Assembly: GCF_003955685.1 (NCBI RefSeq)
Contig: NZ_RXHJ01000007.1
Location: forward strand, 124,001 to 188,000
Reading direction: 5' to 3'
DNA length: 64,000 nt
Source of the DNA: Corynebacterium hylobatis
GTDB lineage: Bacteria > Actinomycetota > Actinomycetes > Mycobacteriales > Mycobacteriaceae
Made by a program: the position numbers and the translations under genes
Notes under the pieces: generated by a model
What the model saw: the letters and a program-made list of their open reading frames with translations, nothing else
Databases searched by the model: none
What the model was told of the DNA's origin: nothing
Part shown: positions 42,508-51,096 of the stretch, piece after piece
How positions within the stretch are numbered: position 1 is the first letter of the stretch
How the letters are laid out: each line of letters starts with the position of its first letter

Positions 42508-42987
42508 TCCCCGGTTCCCGCGGAGCCGACGCAGGGTGACCGCGGCGTCGAGGGCCGCGGCCATCGCCTCGCCGCCCTTGTCCTCGACTGAATCCGGGAA
42601 TCCGGCACGGTCGACGGCCTGCTCCTGGTCGTTGGTGGTGAGCACGCCGTTGCCGATCGGGGTGGATTCGTCGAGCGCGATGCGCGTGAGGCCCTCCGTC
42701 ACGGAATCGCAGACGTAGTCGAAGTGGGGGGTGCCGCCGCGGATGACGCAGCCCAGCGCCACGACGGCGTCATGGGTGCGGGCGAGTTCCTGGACGATGA
42801 CGGGCAGCTCGAGGGCGCCCATGACGTGGGCCTCCGTGAGCTTGTCGACGCCCGCCTGCCGCGCCGTCTCCACGGCGCGGCGGCGCATCTGCTCGCAGAT
42901 CTCGGTGTTCCAGCGGGCGGTGACCACCGCGACGCTCAGGCCCGCGGCGTCGATACGCTCGACGACGGGGAGTCCTTCCTTGCTCAA
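42505..42987 (-). CDS. ribH: RibH: 6,7-dimethyl-8-ribityllumazine synthase
   Basis: A 160-residue enzyme condensing the ribityl-pyrimidine with dihydroxybutanone phosphate. [20 protein letters not shown] is the substrate strand, [20 protein letters not shown] holds the active-site His region, and [19 protein letters not shown] the phosphate site. It assembles into icosahedral or pentameric particles. The start is TTG 42987 in a TTGA overlap with the ribAB stop, backed by AAGGAG 7 nt upstream, so translation is coupled. Confidence 0.95.
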   Translation of the reverse strand: MSKEGLPVVERIDAAGLSVAVVTARWNTEICEQMRRRAVETARQAGVDKLTEAHVMGALELPVIVQELARTHDAVVALGCVIRGGTPHFDYVCDSVTEGLTRIALDESTPIGNGVLTTNDQEQAVDRAGFPDSVEDKGGEAMAAALDAAVTLRRLRGNRG

Positions 42988-44261
42988 CTGTCTGCTCCTT
43001 CGTGCTCTGCCTCCCAGCGTGCGACGGCCGGCAGGTCATGGCCCATGCGGTCACGCTTGGTACGCAGGTAACGGATGTTGTCCTCGTTGGGGGCCACCGG
43101 CACGGAGGTCCGGCCGGTGATCTCCACGCCGTAGCCCTGCATCGCGGCGGACTTGGTGGGGTTGTTGGTCATCAGGGAGATTGACGTCACGCCCAGGTCC
43201 CGGAGGATCTGGCCGGCGGCCGAGTACTCGCGGGCGTCGGCCGGCAGGCCCTGCTCCAGATTGGCGTCGACGGTGTCCAGACCGAGGTCCTGCAGTCGGT
43301 AGGCCTCCAGCTTGGACATCAGTCCGATACCGCGGCCCTCGTGGCCGCGCAGGTAGATGATCGCACCGCGGCCGGCCTCCTGCACCATGCGCATCGAGGC
43401 GTGCAGCTGCGGGCCGCAGTCGCAGCGGCGGGAGGCGAAGACATCCCCGGTCATGCACTCCGAGTGCACGCGGACCAGCAGGTCCTCCGCGCCCTCGAGC
43501 TCGCCGGCGACCAGGGCGAGGAACTCGGTGCCGTCGATGAGGTGGCGGTAGCCGACCACGCGGAACTCGCCGAACTCGGTGGGCATGCGGGTCTCCACGA
43601 GGCGCTCGACCTGGGACTCGTGGCGGCGGCGGTAATCGATGAGCTGCTCAATGGAGATCATCGCCAGGCCGTGGGTGTCGGCGAAGCGGCGCAGCTCGGG
43701 GCCGCGCGCCATGTCGGTCGGGTCATCCTCGGAGACGATCTCGCACAGCACGCCGGCGGGGCGCAGGCCGGCGAGCACCGACAGGTCGACGGCTGCCTCC
43801 GTGTGACCGTCGCGGGCCAGCACACCCCCCTTCACCGCGCGCAGCGGCACGACGTGGCCGGGGCGGGTGAAGTCGTGGCGGGTGGTGGCCGGGTCCGCCA
43901 GGCGCAGGATGGTCTCCGCGCGGGAGGAGGCGGAGATGCCGGTGGTGCCCGTCGCCGCGTCGACGGTGACGGTGTAGGCGGTGTGCCGGGCGTCCTCGTT
44001 GCGGGCCACCATGGGCGGCAGGGCGAGGCGGTCACAGTCCTCGTTGGTCAGGGCGGTGCAGATGTAGCCGGAGCTGTACCTGACCATGAAGGCCACCAGC
44101 TCCGGGGTCGCCAGCTCCGCCGCGAAGATGAGGTCGCCCTCGTTCTCACGGTCCTCGTCGTCCACGACGACGACCGCCTTCCCTGCCTTGATGTCGGCGA
44201 TGGCGCGCTCGACGGTGTCCAGGCGCAGGCGGCCGTTCGGGTCCACAGATTCGTCACTCAC
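42984..44261 (-). CDS. ribA: RibAB: fused DHBP synthase / GTP cyclohydrolase II
   Basis: A 425-residue bifunctional enzyme supplying both precursors of riboflavin. The N-terminal half is 3,4-dihydroxybutanone-4-phosphate synthase ([20 protein letters not shown], then [20 protein letters not shown] and [15 protein letters not shown]). The C-terminal half is GTP cyclohydrolase II, with zinc cysteines in [20 protein letters not shown] and [16 protein letters not shown]. Both active sites look intact. GTG 44261 has AAGG 9 nt upstream; a TTG 9 bases earlier lacks a site. It follows ribC by 11 bp. Confidence 0.95.
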   Translation of the reverse strand: MSDESVDPNGRLRLDTVERAIADIKAGKAVVVVDDEDRENEGDLIFAAELATPELVAFMVRYSSGYICTALTNEDCDRLALPPMVARNEDARHTAYTVTVDAATGTTGISASSRAETILRLADPATTRHDFTRPGHVVPLRAVKGGVLARDGHTEAAVDLSVLAGLRPAGVLCEIVSEDDPTDMARGPELRRFADTHGLAMISIEQLIDYRRRHESQVERLVETRMPTEFGEFRVVGYRHLIDGTEFLALVAGELEGAEDLLVRVHSECMTGDVFASRRCDCGPQLHASMRMVQEAGRGAIIYLRGHEGRGIGLMSKLEAYRLQDLGLDTVDANLEQGLPADAREYSAAGQILRDLGVTSISLMTNNPTKSAAMQGYGVEITGRTSVPVAPNEDNIRYLRTKRDRMGHDLPAVARWEAEHEGADS

Positions 44262-44272
44262 GAGCGTCAACC

Positions 44273-44893
44273 TTAGCCCTCGCCGTCCCCGGCCCGGCCT
44301 TCGACCCGGGCACCGAGCATCTTCTCCACGTACTTGGCCAGGACGTCGACCTCGATATTGACCACATCACCCTCCGCGAGCTGGCCGTGGGTGGTCTCCG
44401 CGAGGGTGGTCGGGATGAGGGAGACCTCGAACCAGTCCTCCCCCACTGCCGAGACAGTCAAGGATGTGCCGTTGACAGCAATGGAGCCCTTCTCGACGAC
44501 ATAGCGGGCCAGGTCGGCCCCCAGCGAGAAGCGCAGCACATCCCAGTGCTCCGAGGAGGTGCGGCTGAGCAGGTTGGAGGTGCCGTCCACGTGGCCCTGC
44601 ATGATGTGCCCGCCGAGTCGCGCGCCGGCAGCCAGGGCGCGCTCGAGGTTGACGGGGGAACCCACCGCCAGCCGCCCCAGGCCGGTGCGGTCCAGGGATT
44701 CCTGCATGACGTCGGCGGTGAAGCGCTGATCGTCGAAATCGGCAACAGTCAAGCACACACCGTTGACTGCGATGGAATCTCCGAGGGCGGCGTCGGAAAG
44801 CACCTTCGGGGCCTCGATGGTCAGGCGGAGGGCATCCCCCTGCGGCTCCAGGGCGGCGACGGTGCCGACCTCCTCGACGAGTCCGGTGAACAT
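44273..44893 (-). CDS. ribE: RibC (RibE): riboflavin synthase alpha subunit
   Basis: A 206-residue protein of two homologous lumazine-binding domains, [20 protein letters not shown] and, from about residue 98, [20 protein letters not shown]. The repeated motif [13 protein letters not shown] / [13 protein letters not shown] marks equivalent strands. It dismutates dimethyl-ribityllumazine into riboflavin. ATG 44893 lies 3 bp after ribD, with an AAAGGA site within ribD. The C-terminal tail ([12 protein letters not shown]) is variable in the family. Confidence 0.95.
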   Translation of the reverse strand: MFTGLVEEVGTVAALEPQGDALRLTIEAPKVLSDAALGDSIAVNGVCLTVADFDDQRFTADVMQESLDRTGLGRLAVGSPVNLERALAAGARLGGHIMQGHVDGTSNLLSRTSSEHWDVLRFSLGADLARYVVEKGSIAVNGTSLTVSAVGEDWFEVSLIPTTLAETTHGQLAEGDVVNIEVDVLAKYVEKMLGARVEGRAGDGEG

Positions 44894-44896
44894 GGG

Positions 44897-45886
44897 TCAG
44901 TCCTTTCGGGTGAGTTCGAGCAGGACATCATCCCCGAGACGGGTGATGTTCTGCAGCTGGAAGGTCGCGGCATCGGCCAGGCTCAGACCGAGCGCCTCGC
45001 TGAGGACGGAACGGCCCTGCCCCAGCAGCGTGGGGGCGATATAGGCCTGGATGGCGTCCACCATCCCGGACTCCACGAAGCCGGAGGCCAGGTGTGCCCC
45101 GCCCTCCACGAGGACGTCGCGGGCACCTGTGTCCCACAACTGCCACAGCGCCTCGGGAATTCCGCGGTACTGCTCGAAACCGAGCCGGTGGAGATTGCGG
45201 GCGTGCCCGGTCAGGGAACGCCCGCCGATGACCACCCGGCGCGGCTGGTCGGGCAGCTCCATCTGGCCGTCACGCGCGGTGAGCGAGGGGTCATCCGCGA
45301 TGGCGGTGCCGGTGCCGACGATGATGGCGTCACGTCTGCCGCGGTCCCGGTGGACGTGGCGGCGGGCGAGATCGCCGGTGATCCACTGGCTCGAGCCGTC
45401 CAGGGCGGCGGTGAAGCCGTCGAGGGTCTGGGCGAATTTCAGTGTCACGTGGGGGCGGTTGTTGCGCACGGCGGCCAGCCACGGCCGGAGCGTGTCGACG
45501 TCGCGGTCGATCCGCTCCACGCCCACGCCCTGCTGCCGCAGGTGGGCGGCCCCGCCCTCGGCGTTCCGGTCGGGGTCGGGGTGGCAGTAGTAGACGAATT
45601 CGATGCCGGCGTCGACGAGCGCCTGCGAGCACGGGCCGGTGCGACCGGTGTGGTTGCAGGGTTCGAGCGTGACCACGGCTGTGCCCCCCTCCGCCTTGTC
45701 CCCTGCCTCGCGCAGGGCCATGACCTCGGCGTGGGGGCCGCCCGCCGGTTCGGTGGCTCCGGTGCCGACGAGCCTGCCCTCCCGGTCGAGGATGGCTGCC
45801 CCGACGGGCGGGTTCGGGCTGGTGGTCCCGCGCACGGCTTCGCCGGCTGCGATGGCCGCCTGGAGTGCTTCCCGGAGATTCTCCAT
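44897..45886 (-). CDS. ribD: RibD: bifunctional pyrimidine deaminase/reductase
   Basis: A 329-residue bifunctional enzyme. The deaminase part has the zinc motif GGPHAEVMALREAGD and TLEPCNHTGRTGPCSQALVD. The reductase part (from about 145) has RPHVTLKFAQTLDGFTAALD, QWITGDLARRHVHRDRGRRD and VLVEGGAHLASGFVESGMVD. It performs the second and third steps of riboflavin synthesis. ATG 45886 lies 6 bp after rpe, so it is read from the rpe promoter. Confidence 0.95.
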   Translation of the reverse strand: MENLREALQAAIAAGEAVRGTTSPNPPVGAAILDREGRLVGTGATEPAGGPHAEVMALREAGDKAEGGTAVVTLEPCNHTGRTGPCSQALVDAGIEFVYYCHPDPDRNAEGGAAHLRQQGVGVERIDRDVDTLRPWLAAVRNNRPHVTLKFAQTLDGFTAALDGSSQWITGDLARRHVHRDRGRRDAIIVGTGTAIADDPSLTARDGQMELPDQPRRVVIGGRSLTGHARNLHRLGFEQYRGIPEALWQLWDTGARDVLVEGGAHLASGFVESGMVDAIQAYIAPTLLGQGRSVLSEALGLSLADAATFQLQNITRLGDDVLLELTRKD

Positions 45887-45892
45887 GCCGAC

Positions 45893-46549
45893 CTAGACCG
45901 TGGCCAGGCGGCGCAGATTGTCGACGGCTGCGGCCGGGTCGTCCTTGCCGTAGACCGCAGAGCCGGCGACGTAGGCGTCGCAGCCGGCCTCCGCGGCCTC
46001 GGCGATGGTTTTCTCGGAGATGCCGCCGTCGATCTCGATGAGGGTCTTCAGTCGGTTGTTGTCGATGGCCTCGCGCAGGGTGCGGACCTTCTCCAGCTGA
46101 TCAGGCATGAAGGACTGACCGCCGAAACCCGGCTCGACGCTCATGACCAGGACGAGGTCGAAGAAGCGCAGGTCCGCCAGGTAGGGCTCGATCGGGGTGC
46201 CGGGTTTGAGGGAGAAGCCGGCGCGTGCCCCCTTTGTGCGGATGTGCTTGGCCAGGGCGACATGGTCGTCGGTGGCCTCGACGTGGAAGATGACGCAGTC
46301 AGCGCCGGCGTCGATATAGCTGTCGACCCACTTCTCGGGGTTCTCGATCATGAGGTGCACGTCGAGGTGCTGGTCCGTGATCTTGTCGACGGCCTTCGTG
46401 ATCTCCGGGCCGAAGGAGAGGTTGGGTACGAAGTGGCCGTCCATGATGTCCACGTGGATCCAGTCCGCGTTCGCGACGGCGCGCACCTCCTCGCCCAGTT
46501 TCGAGAAATCAGCGGCGAGGATGCTGGGGGCGATGATCGGTTTAGCCAT
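45893..46549 (-). CDS. rpe: Rpe: ribulose-phosphate 3-epimerase
   Basis: A 218-residue TIM barrel converting ribulose 5-phosphate and xylulose 5-phosphate. PIIAPSILAADFSKLGEEVR, WIHVDIMDGHFVPNLSFGP with metal-binding His and Asp, HLMIENPEKWVDSYIDAGAD, VMSVEPGFGGQSFMPDQLEK and EIDGGISEKTIAEAAEAGCD are the standard blocks. ATG 46549 follows TAGACT by 7 nt. Ribulose 5-phosphate is also a substrate of RibAB, which fits an operon with the rib genes. Confidence 0.96.
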   Translation of the reverse strand: MAKPIIAPSILAADFSKLGEEVRAVANADWIHVDIMDGHFVPNLSFGPEITKAVDKITDQHLDVHLMIENPEKWVDSYIDAGADCVIFHVEATDDHVALAKHIRTKGARAGFSLKPGTPIEPYLADLRFFDLVLVMSVEPGFGGQSFMPDQLEKVRTLREAIDNNRLKTLIEIDGGISEKTIAEAAEAGCDAYVAGSAVYGKDDPAAAVDNLRRLATV

Positions 46550-46556
46550 GCCTATG

Positions 46557-46562
46557 AGTCTA
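46557..46562 (-). promoter_or_regulatory. -10 box TAGACT, candidate leaderless promoter of rpe-ribDCAH
   Basis: Minus-strand TAGACT ends 7 nt before ATG 46549. Its TAG is the stop codon of the DUF4349 lipoprotein gene. If used, the rpe-rib transcript has no 5' leader and thus no room for an FMN riboswitch. Confidence 0.55.
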
Positions 46563-47426
46563 CGCTGCGGGGCCGGCCTGCCCGTCCTCCTGTGGCGGGT
46601 GGTTGCGGTTCCGGCGGCGGCGCACCAGCACGAACACCACGGCGATGAGTACTGCGAGGATCACCAGCCACGGCACCGCCGCCATGGACACGATGAGCAC
46701 CGACGCCAGGGAGGCCACGAACGCGGCCCAGGCCCGTTCGAAGGCGTTGGGTGGGCGGTAACCCTCATCGTCGACGGTGAAGGTCACGGTCAGAGTCGAC
46801 AGGGCCACCTGATCCGCCAGGTAATCCAGCTGGGCGGTGAGGGAATCCAGGTCGGCCTGCCGCTGCGTGAGGGTGTTCTCGGCGGCCAGCAGGTCCTCCA
46901 CGGTTCCAGCGGTGGACATCAGCTCAGTCAGGCGGTCGATGGAGGCCTGCAGTGCCGCCCGGCGCGCCTCCAGGTCAACGCGTTCCTGGCCGACGTCGGT
47001 TGACTGGGTGGACTGGGCCACCACCTCCCCGTGGTCGGTCAGGGAATCGACGACCGTCTGGTAGTTGTCCGCCGGTACGCGGGCGGTGACCGTGGCCCGC
47101 AGCTGTTCGGACCAGGTGCTGGTCTCTGAGCTGGCGATGCGTCCGCCCCGGTCCCGGACCAGGGTGGTGAAGTCCGCGGCGGCCATCTCGGGATCCTGGG
47201 TCTGCACGGTGGCGGATCCGGTGGTGATGACGTCTTCCCGCACGTCCTCGGCGGTGGAGTCGACGGCCGACCTCTCAGACTGGGCCGGGGCGGGCTCGGT
47301 GGCCCTGTCCACGGGGAAGCTGTCCTGGAGCTGCTGCTGCTCCCACGATTCTGTGCCGCAGGCGGTGCCCGCCAGCCCCAGCACCACGGCACACACCAGG
47401 GTGGCACCGAACCTTCTCGTCTTCAT
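46560..47426 (-). CDS. DUF4349 domain putative lipoprotein
   Basis: A 288-residue protein. A signal peptide (ATLVCAVVLGLAGTACGTES, residues about 8-27) ends in a cysteine that may be lipidated, although Gly at -3 is not the usual lipobox. A region of about 60 polar residues leads to the DUF4349 domain (QDPEMAAADFTTLVRDRGGR and TVTARVPADNYQTVVDSLTD), a coiled coil (VDLEARRAALQASIDRLTEL, then AENTLTQRQADLDSLTAQLD), and a C-terminal helix (VLIVSMAAVPWLVILAVLIA) with an Arg-rich cytoplasmic tail. Family function unknown; an envelope role is likely. The ATG is 7 nt after TAGGCT. Confidence 0.8.
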   Translation of the reverse strand: MKTRRFGATLVCAVVLGLAGTACGTESWEQQQLQDSFPVDRATEPAPAQSERSAVDSTAEDVREDVITTGSATVQTQDPEMAAADFTTLVRDRGGRIASSETSTWSEQLRATVTARVPADNYQTVVDSLTDHGEVVAQSTQSTDVGQERVDLEARRAALQASIDRLTELMSTAGTVEDLLAAENTLTQRQADLDSLTAQLDYLADQVALSTLTVTFTVDDEGYRPPNAFERAWAAFVASLASVLIVSMAAVPWLVILAVLIAVVFVLVRRRRNRNHPPQEDGQAGPAA

Positions 47427-47433
47427 GCCGTCC

Positions 47434-47439
47434 AGCCTA
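47434..47439 (-). promoter_or_regulatory. -10 box TAGGCT, candidate leaderless promoter of the DUF4349 gene
   Basis: Minus-strand TAGGCT followed by 7 nt and ATG 47426. The divergent 378-residue protein gene starts 202 bp away. Confidence 0.55.
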
Positions 47440-47449
47440 GCGAAACGGG

Positions 47450-47465
47450 AGTGACGGCGGTCACC
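47450..47465. promoter_or_regulatory. Inverted repeat, candidate GlxR (CRP-type) site
   Basis: AGTGA-N6-TCACC matches 8 of the 10 fixed positions of TGTGA-N6-TCACA, the GlxR consensus of corynebacteria. It lies just upstream of the DUF4349 gene's -10 box, over the -35 region, a position compatible with repression. Confidence 0.35.
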
Positions 47466-47628
47466 TACCACAGTGGTGGTGAGGGGTGTCGAGAAGCAAC
47501 GGAGTTCTCCACAGTCGACGGCGACGGGCCGGGTTGTCCACAGCTCTGCGGAGTGCCCCTGGCGGGGTGTGGCCTGGCGTGGTGGGCTGGGCCCGACACC
47601 AGAAGAGGAAGAAGGGGAAACCACCACC

Positions 47629-48765
47629 ATGAACAGCCACGAACTGCGGACCATGACGCTCACCCTGCGCGGTGCGCGCCGACCTTTCAGGAGAAACCTG
47701 GCCTTCGCCACCGACATGCCGGTCGAGGAACTGCTCGACCGGACGTGCATCGCGCTCGGCCGTTACCCCACCCCGGACGCCGTGTTCCGGCTGGACGGGA
47801 CCTTCATCGGCCGCGGGGCGTACCACTTCAGCCATCCCGACCTGCGGGCCGAACTCATGCAGGAACCGCTGCCGGTGGAGCCCGGGAGGATGCAGTTGAT
47901 CCTCGACCGGATCGGGGGGTGGATCTTCGACATCACCGTCGACGAGAACCCTGCCTGGTCCCTGGAGCCGATCCGGATGGAGCTGACCGATACCGTTCCG
48001 CTGCTGCCCGGACCGCAGATCCGGCTGCCGGAGTTCAACGCGGTGACGATGGTCCACGCAGGCGATCCCCTGCCTCCGGATCTGGAACGGGCCATCATCG
48101 TCGACGCCCTGCTGGAGCACATGGCCGCCGAGGTCCCCGACCCGGTCTCCGCCATGGAGCTCTACACCGTCCTGTCGGAGGCCGGGCGGCCTTTCGCGCT
48201 GCCGGAGATTGAGCCGCTGGTGCGCACCACCCCGGACGTGGAGGTGCTCTTCGAGTTGCTCCGCCTGGCCGCCGGGGAGAGCCCGCCGCGTCTGACCAAA
48301 CCCGGCTTCCTGCCCGTGAAGTACACCCGCCAGCTGGTGGAGCAGTTCCCGGTGCTGCGCCCGGTACAACGCAGTTCCTACCATGGCGGTCATTTCCGCT
48401 ACTCCTACTCGTCCAGGGATGCGGAGCTGCTCACCAGCATCATCGAACTCGGCCGCCGGGTCGGGGTGCTCGCCGCGGGGCCGGGTGAGCAGCTCACGGC
48501 GACCGACTTCGGTCGGGAGGTCCTCACCGGCGAGGAAGGGGTGCTGGCCAGGCTGAAGGCGGAGATCCTCCGCGCCCGCATTGGCGCGGTGCCCTACCCC
48601 ACCGTGGCCGGCCCGGAGAGCCCGGGACTGACCTTCGCGCAGTTTCTGGAGAAACAGGACCCGCCGGTCAAATATGAGCGGGGCTACGAGGACGAGCACC
48701 TGTACAGGCAGTTCCTCAACGAAGAGCTCCCCCGGGATGGGTGGCGTGAGCCCCTCCCCTTCTGA
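47629..48765 (+). CDS. Hypothetical protein, N-terminus distantly like pRiA4b ORF-3
   Basis: A 378-residue soluble protein I do not recognise as a whole. The first 105 residues (MTLTLRGARRPFRRNLAFAT, LLDRTCIALGRYPTPDAVFR, GGWIFDITVDENPAW) have the layout of pRiA4b ORF-3/IS1096 TnpR-like domains, in which a small beta-alpha unit ends in a Trp and Asp-rich strand; this is a weak, by-eye match. The rest is mixed alpha-helical and acidic, with RVGVLAAGPGEQLTATDFGR resembling a small winged-helix wing. No membrane segment. ATG 47629 has a GAAGGGGAA site; a frame open 52 codons earlier is low-complexity. It is divergent from the DUF4349 gene. Confidence 0.5.
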   Translation: MNSHELRTMTLTLRGARRPFRRNLAFATDMPVEELLDRTCIALGRYPTPDAVFRLDGTFIGRGAYHFSHPDLRAELMQEPLPVEPGRMQLILDRIGGWIFDITVDENPAWSLEPIRMELTDTVPLLPGPQIRLPEFNAVTMVHAGDPLPPDLERAIIVDALLEHMAAEVPDPVSAMELYTVLSEAGRPFALPEIEPLVRTTPDVEVLFELLRLAAGESPPRLTKPGFLPVKYTRQLVEQFPVLRPVQRSSYHGGHFRYSYSSRDAELLTSIIELGRRVGVLAAGPGEQLTATDFGREVLTGEEGVLARLKAEILRARIGAVPYPTVAGPESPGLTFAQFLEKQDPPVKYERGYEDEHLYRQFLNEELPRDGWREPLPF

Positions 48766-48837
48766 ACCGGCACCGGTGGTGTGTGAGAATCAGGGCACTG
48801 CCCGCCGAAACCTCCTCACCGGAAGGACCGCCTCACC

Positions 48838-49605
48838 ATGACCCCCCAGACCAAACCGCTCGTCCTCAGCACCGACCACGAGCCGGAGGAGGGTGTGCTC
48901 ATCCGGGAGATCAGGCTGAACAACCACGCCAAACGCAACAGCCTCAACATCCCCATGGTCGAGGCGATTGAGGAGGCCATGCTCGCCGCGGTTGCGGACG
49001 GCGCCCGGGTGGTCCTCCTCCACGGCGAGGGCACGGTCTTCTCCGCCGGGGCCGACCTGTCCGGCGACGTCTACGCCGGTGGCTTCTACCCGCGGCTGCT
49101 GCACATGCTGGGCACCATCCAGACCCTGCCCATCCCCGTGGTGGCCTGGGTCAACGGCCCGGCGATCGGGGCGGGCACCCAGCTGGCGATGGCCTCCGAC
49201 CTGCGGGTGGTCTCCGGCACGGCACTGTTCCGCGTCCCCATCGCCGACGTGGCGATCGCGCTGGACGAGGTCACCATCGCCACCCTGGAGAACCTCGTCG
49301 GCGGCGCGGTCGCCCGCACGATGCTGTTCACCAACGCGCCCCTGTCCCACGAGCAGGCGGTGTCCTCCGGCTTCGCGGTCTCCCAGGGCGGATTCGCCGA
49401 GGCAATGGCACTGGCCGAGCTGGTCGCCTCGAAGGCCCCGCTGACGATGCGCCACCTCAAACACGAGTTCGCCCGCACCTCCCACCGCCCCTACGAGGAG
49501 GCGGAGCGCTACGAGGCCGCCGCGGCAGCCTGGCACTCGGAGGATGTCGGGGAGTCCCGCAGGGCACGCGCGGAGAAGCGCGCCCCGCGGTTCCAGGGGC
49601 GTTAG
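48838..49605 (+). CDS. Enoyl-CoA hydratase/isomerase family (crotonase) protein
   Basis: A 255-residue crotonase-fold protein. RLNNHAKRNSLNIPMVEAIE is the substrate strand, LHGEGTVFSAGADLSGDVYA the oxyanion-hole block, and WVNGPAIGAGTQLAMASDLR the second one. At the usual catalytic-Glu positions there are VPIADVAIALDEVTIATLEN and nearby acidic residues, so hydratase activity is possible but not proven. M. tuberculosis has a similar EchA gene near the same genes. ATG 48838 has GGAAGGA upstream. It follows the unknown 378-residue protein by 72 bp and abuts convergent rsmB. Confidence 0.85.
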   Translation: MTPQTKPLVLSTDHEPEEGVLIREIRLNNHAKRNSLNIPMVEAIEEAMLAAVADGARVVLLHGEGTVFSAGADLSGDVYAGGFYPRLLHMLGTIQTLPIPVVAWVNGPAIGAGTQLAMASDLRVVSGTALFRVPIADVAIALDEVTIATLENLVGGAVARTMLFTNAPLSHEQAVSSGFAVSQGGFAEAMALAELVASKAPLTMRHLKHEFARTSHRPYEEAERYEAAAAAWHSEDVGESRRARAEKRAPRFQGR

Positions 49606-51096
49606 CTAAGCCCCACGGCGCAGCACGGCGAAGAACATCGCATCCGTGCCATGGCGGTGCGGCCACATCTGGACACTCTTCTCCGAGCCCACGTCCTGCA
49701 TGGGGGCGACCAGCTCGTGCGCATCCACCTCGACCGCGCCCAGTTCGGCCACGGCGCGGTTCACGATCTGGCGGGTCTCGCGCAGATCCGGTGAGCACGT
49801 CGAGTACACGACAACGCCACCGGGACGCACCAGCTTCAGCGCGGAGGACAGCAGGTCATACTGCAGGGGGCTGAGCTCGGCGATGTCATCCTCCGACTTG
49901 CGCCAGCGCGCCTCGGGGCGGCGACGCAGGGAGCCGAGGCCGGAGCAGGGGGCGTCGACGAGCACGCGGTCATAACCCGGCTCCAGGCCGGGATCGCGGC
50001 CGTCGGCGACATGGACCGTCACCGGCAGGCCGCGGGTGGTCTTCTCCACCAGCTTCGCGCGGTGCGGGGAGACCTCGACGGCATCGACGTGGGCGGCGTC
50101 GATACGCGCCAGCGCACCCATGAGCGCGGCCTTGCCACCGGGTCCGGCGCACAGGTCAAGCCAGCGACCGGTGTCCGTCCCCTCGACGGGGGCCTCGACC
50201 ACCGCGCGGGCGATGAGCTGTGACCCCTCGTCCTGCACGGCAGCCAGGCCCTCCCGGACCGGTTCCAGATCACCCGGGTCACCGGAACCGAGGTGGACGG
50301 CGTAGGGCGAGTACTCCCCCTCCTCACCACCCGTCATCAGGGCGAGCTCCTCCGCGGTGATCTCACCCGGGCGGGCCACCAGATGGACGGTGGGACGCTC
50401 GGAGTCCGCACTGAGGGCGGCGTCGAGATCCCCCAGACCCAGCACCCGGGAGAAGGACTCCGCGATCCAGGTCGGATGGGCGTGACGGAAGGCCACCGCG
50501 GCGATCTCCCCGTCAGGGGTGAGCTTCCTGATCCACTTCTCCGCAGGCGTGCGCGAGATGGTGCGCATGACGGCGTTGGCGAAGCCCTTGGCCTTCTCAT
50601 TGCCGCTCGCCTCCACCAGGCGCACGGTCGTGTCGACGGCCGCGTGCGGCTCCACCCGCGTGTACAGCAGCTGGTAGGCACCCAGACGCAGCGCATCGAG
50701 CACCTCGGGGGCGATCTGGCTGAGCGGACGGCTGGAACTCTCCGCGATCACGGCATCAAGCACCCCCATGGTGCGCAGCGTGCCGTAGGTGATCTCAGTG
50801 GTGAAGGCGGCGTCACGTTCGACGATCCGCCGTTCGCTGAGCAGGCGCGGCAGGATCAGGTTGGCGTAGGCATCGTCCGCACGCACCCGGCCGAGCACCT
50901 CGTGCGCCAGCAGACGCGGGGCATCCAGGCCGGGGAAGGTCCGCGGGGCGCGGTCCTGCTTCTTCGGCTGGCCCCCTTGCCTGCCACCCTGCTTTCCACC
51001 TTGTGGCCGTGAACGCTGCTGCCTGCCCTGTGCCGGGGCCGCGTCCTGCTTCTTCGGCTGGCCGCCCCTGGACCGGGACCGGAATCCTCCGCTCAT
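49606..51096 (-). CDS. rsmB: RsmB: 16S rRNA m5C967 methyltransferase, with a basic N-terminal tail
   Basis: A 496-residue RsmB/Sun protein. About 60 N-terminal residues form a basic Gly/Gln/Arg/Lys tail with GGQPKKQD twice. The NusB-like domain ([20 protein letters not shown] onward) is followed by a SAM-dependent RNA methyltransferase: [20 protein letters not shown] (SAM loop), [40 protein letters not shown] with the PC catalytic motif, and [20 protein letters not shown] with the TCS nucleophile. It modifies 16S rRNA. ATG 51096 overlaps the fmt stop by ATGA; the long frame upstream is antisense noise. Confidence 0.94.
   Translation of the reverse strand: MSGGFRSRSRGGQPKKQDAAPAQGRQQRSRPQGGKQGGRQGGQPKKQDRAPRTFPGLDAPRLLAHEVLGRVRADDAYANLILPRLLSERRIVERDAAFTTEITYGTLRTMGVLDAVIAESSSRPLSQIAPEVLDALRLGAYQLLYTRVEPHAAVDTTVRLVEASGNEKAKGFANAVMRTISRTPAEKWIRKLTPDGEIAAVAFRHAHPTWIAESFSRVLGLGDLDAALSADSERPTVHLVARPGEITAEELALMTGGEEGEYSPYAVHLGSGDPGDLEPVREGLAAVQDEGSQLIARAVVEAPVEGTDTGRWLDLCAGPGGKAALMGALARIDAAHVDAVEVSPHRAKLVEKTTRGLPVTVHVADGRDPGLEPGYDRVLVDAPCSGLGSLRRRPEARWRKSEDDIAELSPLQYDLLSSALKLVRPGGVVVYSTCSPDLRETRQIVNRAVAELGAVEVDAHELVAPMQDVGSEKSVQMWPHRHGTDAMFFAVLRRGA
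50953..50973 (-). repeat. 21-bp direct repeat in rsmB, copy 1
   Basis: Identical to 51043-51063, 90 bp away and in the same reading frame. It encodes the repeated GQPKKQD element of the basic tail. It looks like a duplicated coding segment rather than a regulatory site. Confidence 0.75.
51043..51063 (-). repeat. 21-bp direct repeat in rsmB, copy 2
   Basis: Second copy of the repeat at 50953-50973. The tail it codes for lies before the NusB-like domain and is unlikely to be catalytic. Confidence 0.75.

Noticed and set aside
46550..46559. FMN riboswitch before rpe-rib
   Set aside because: Only 10 bp separate rpe from the upstream gene, and no RFN-like conserved segments were seen there.
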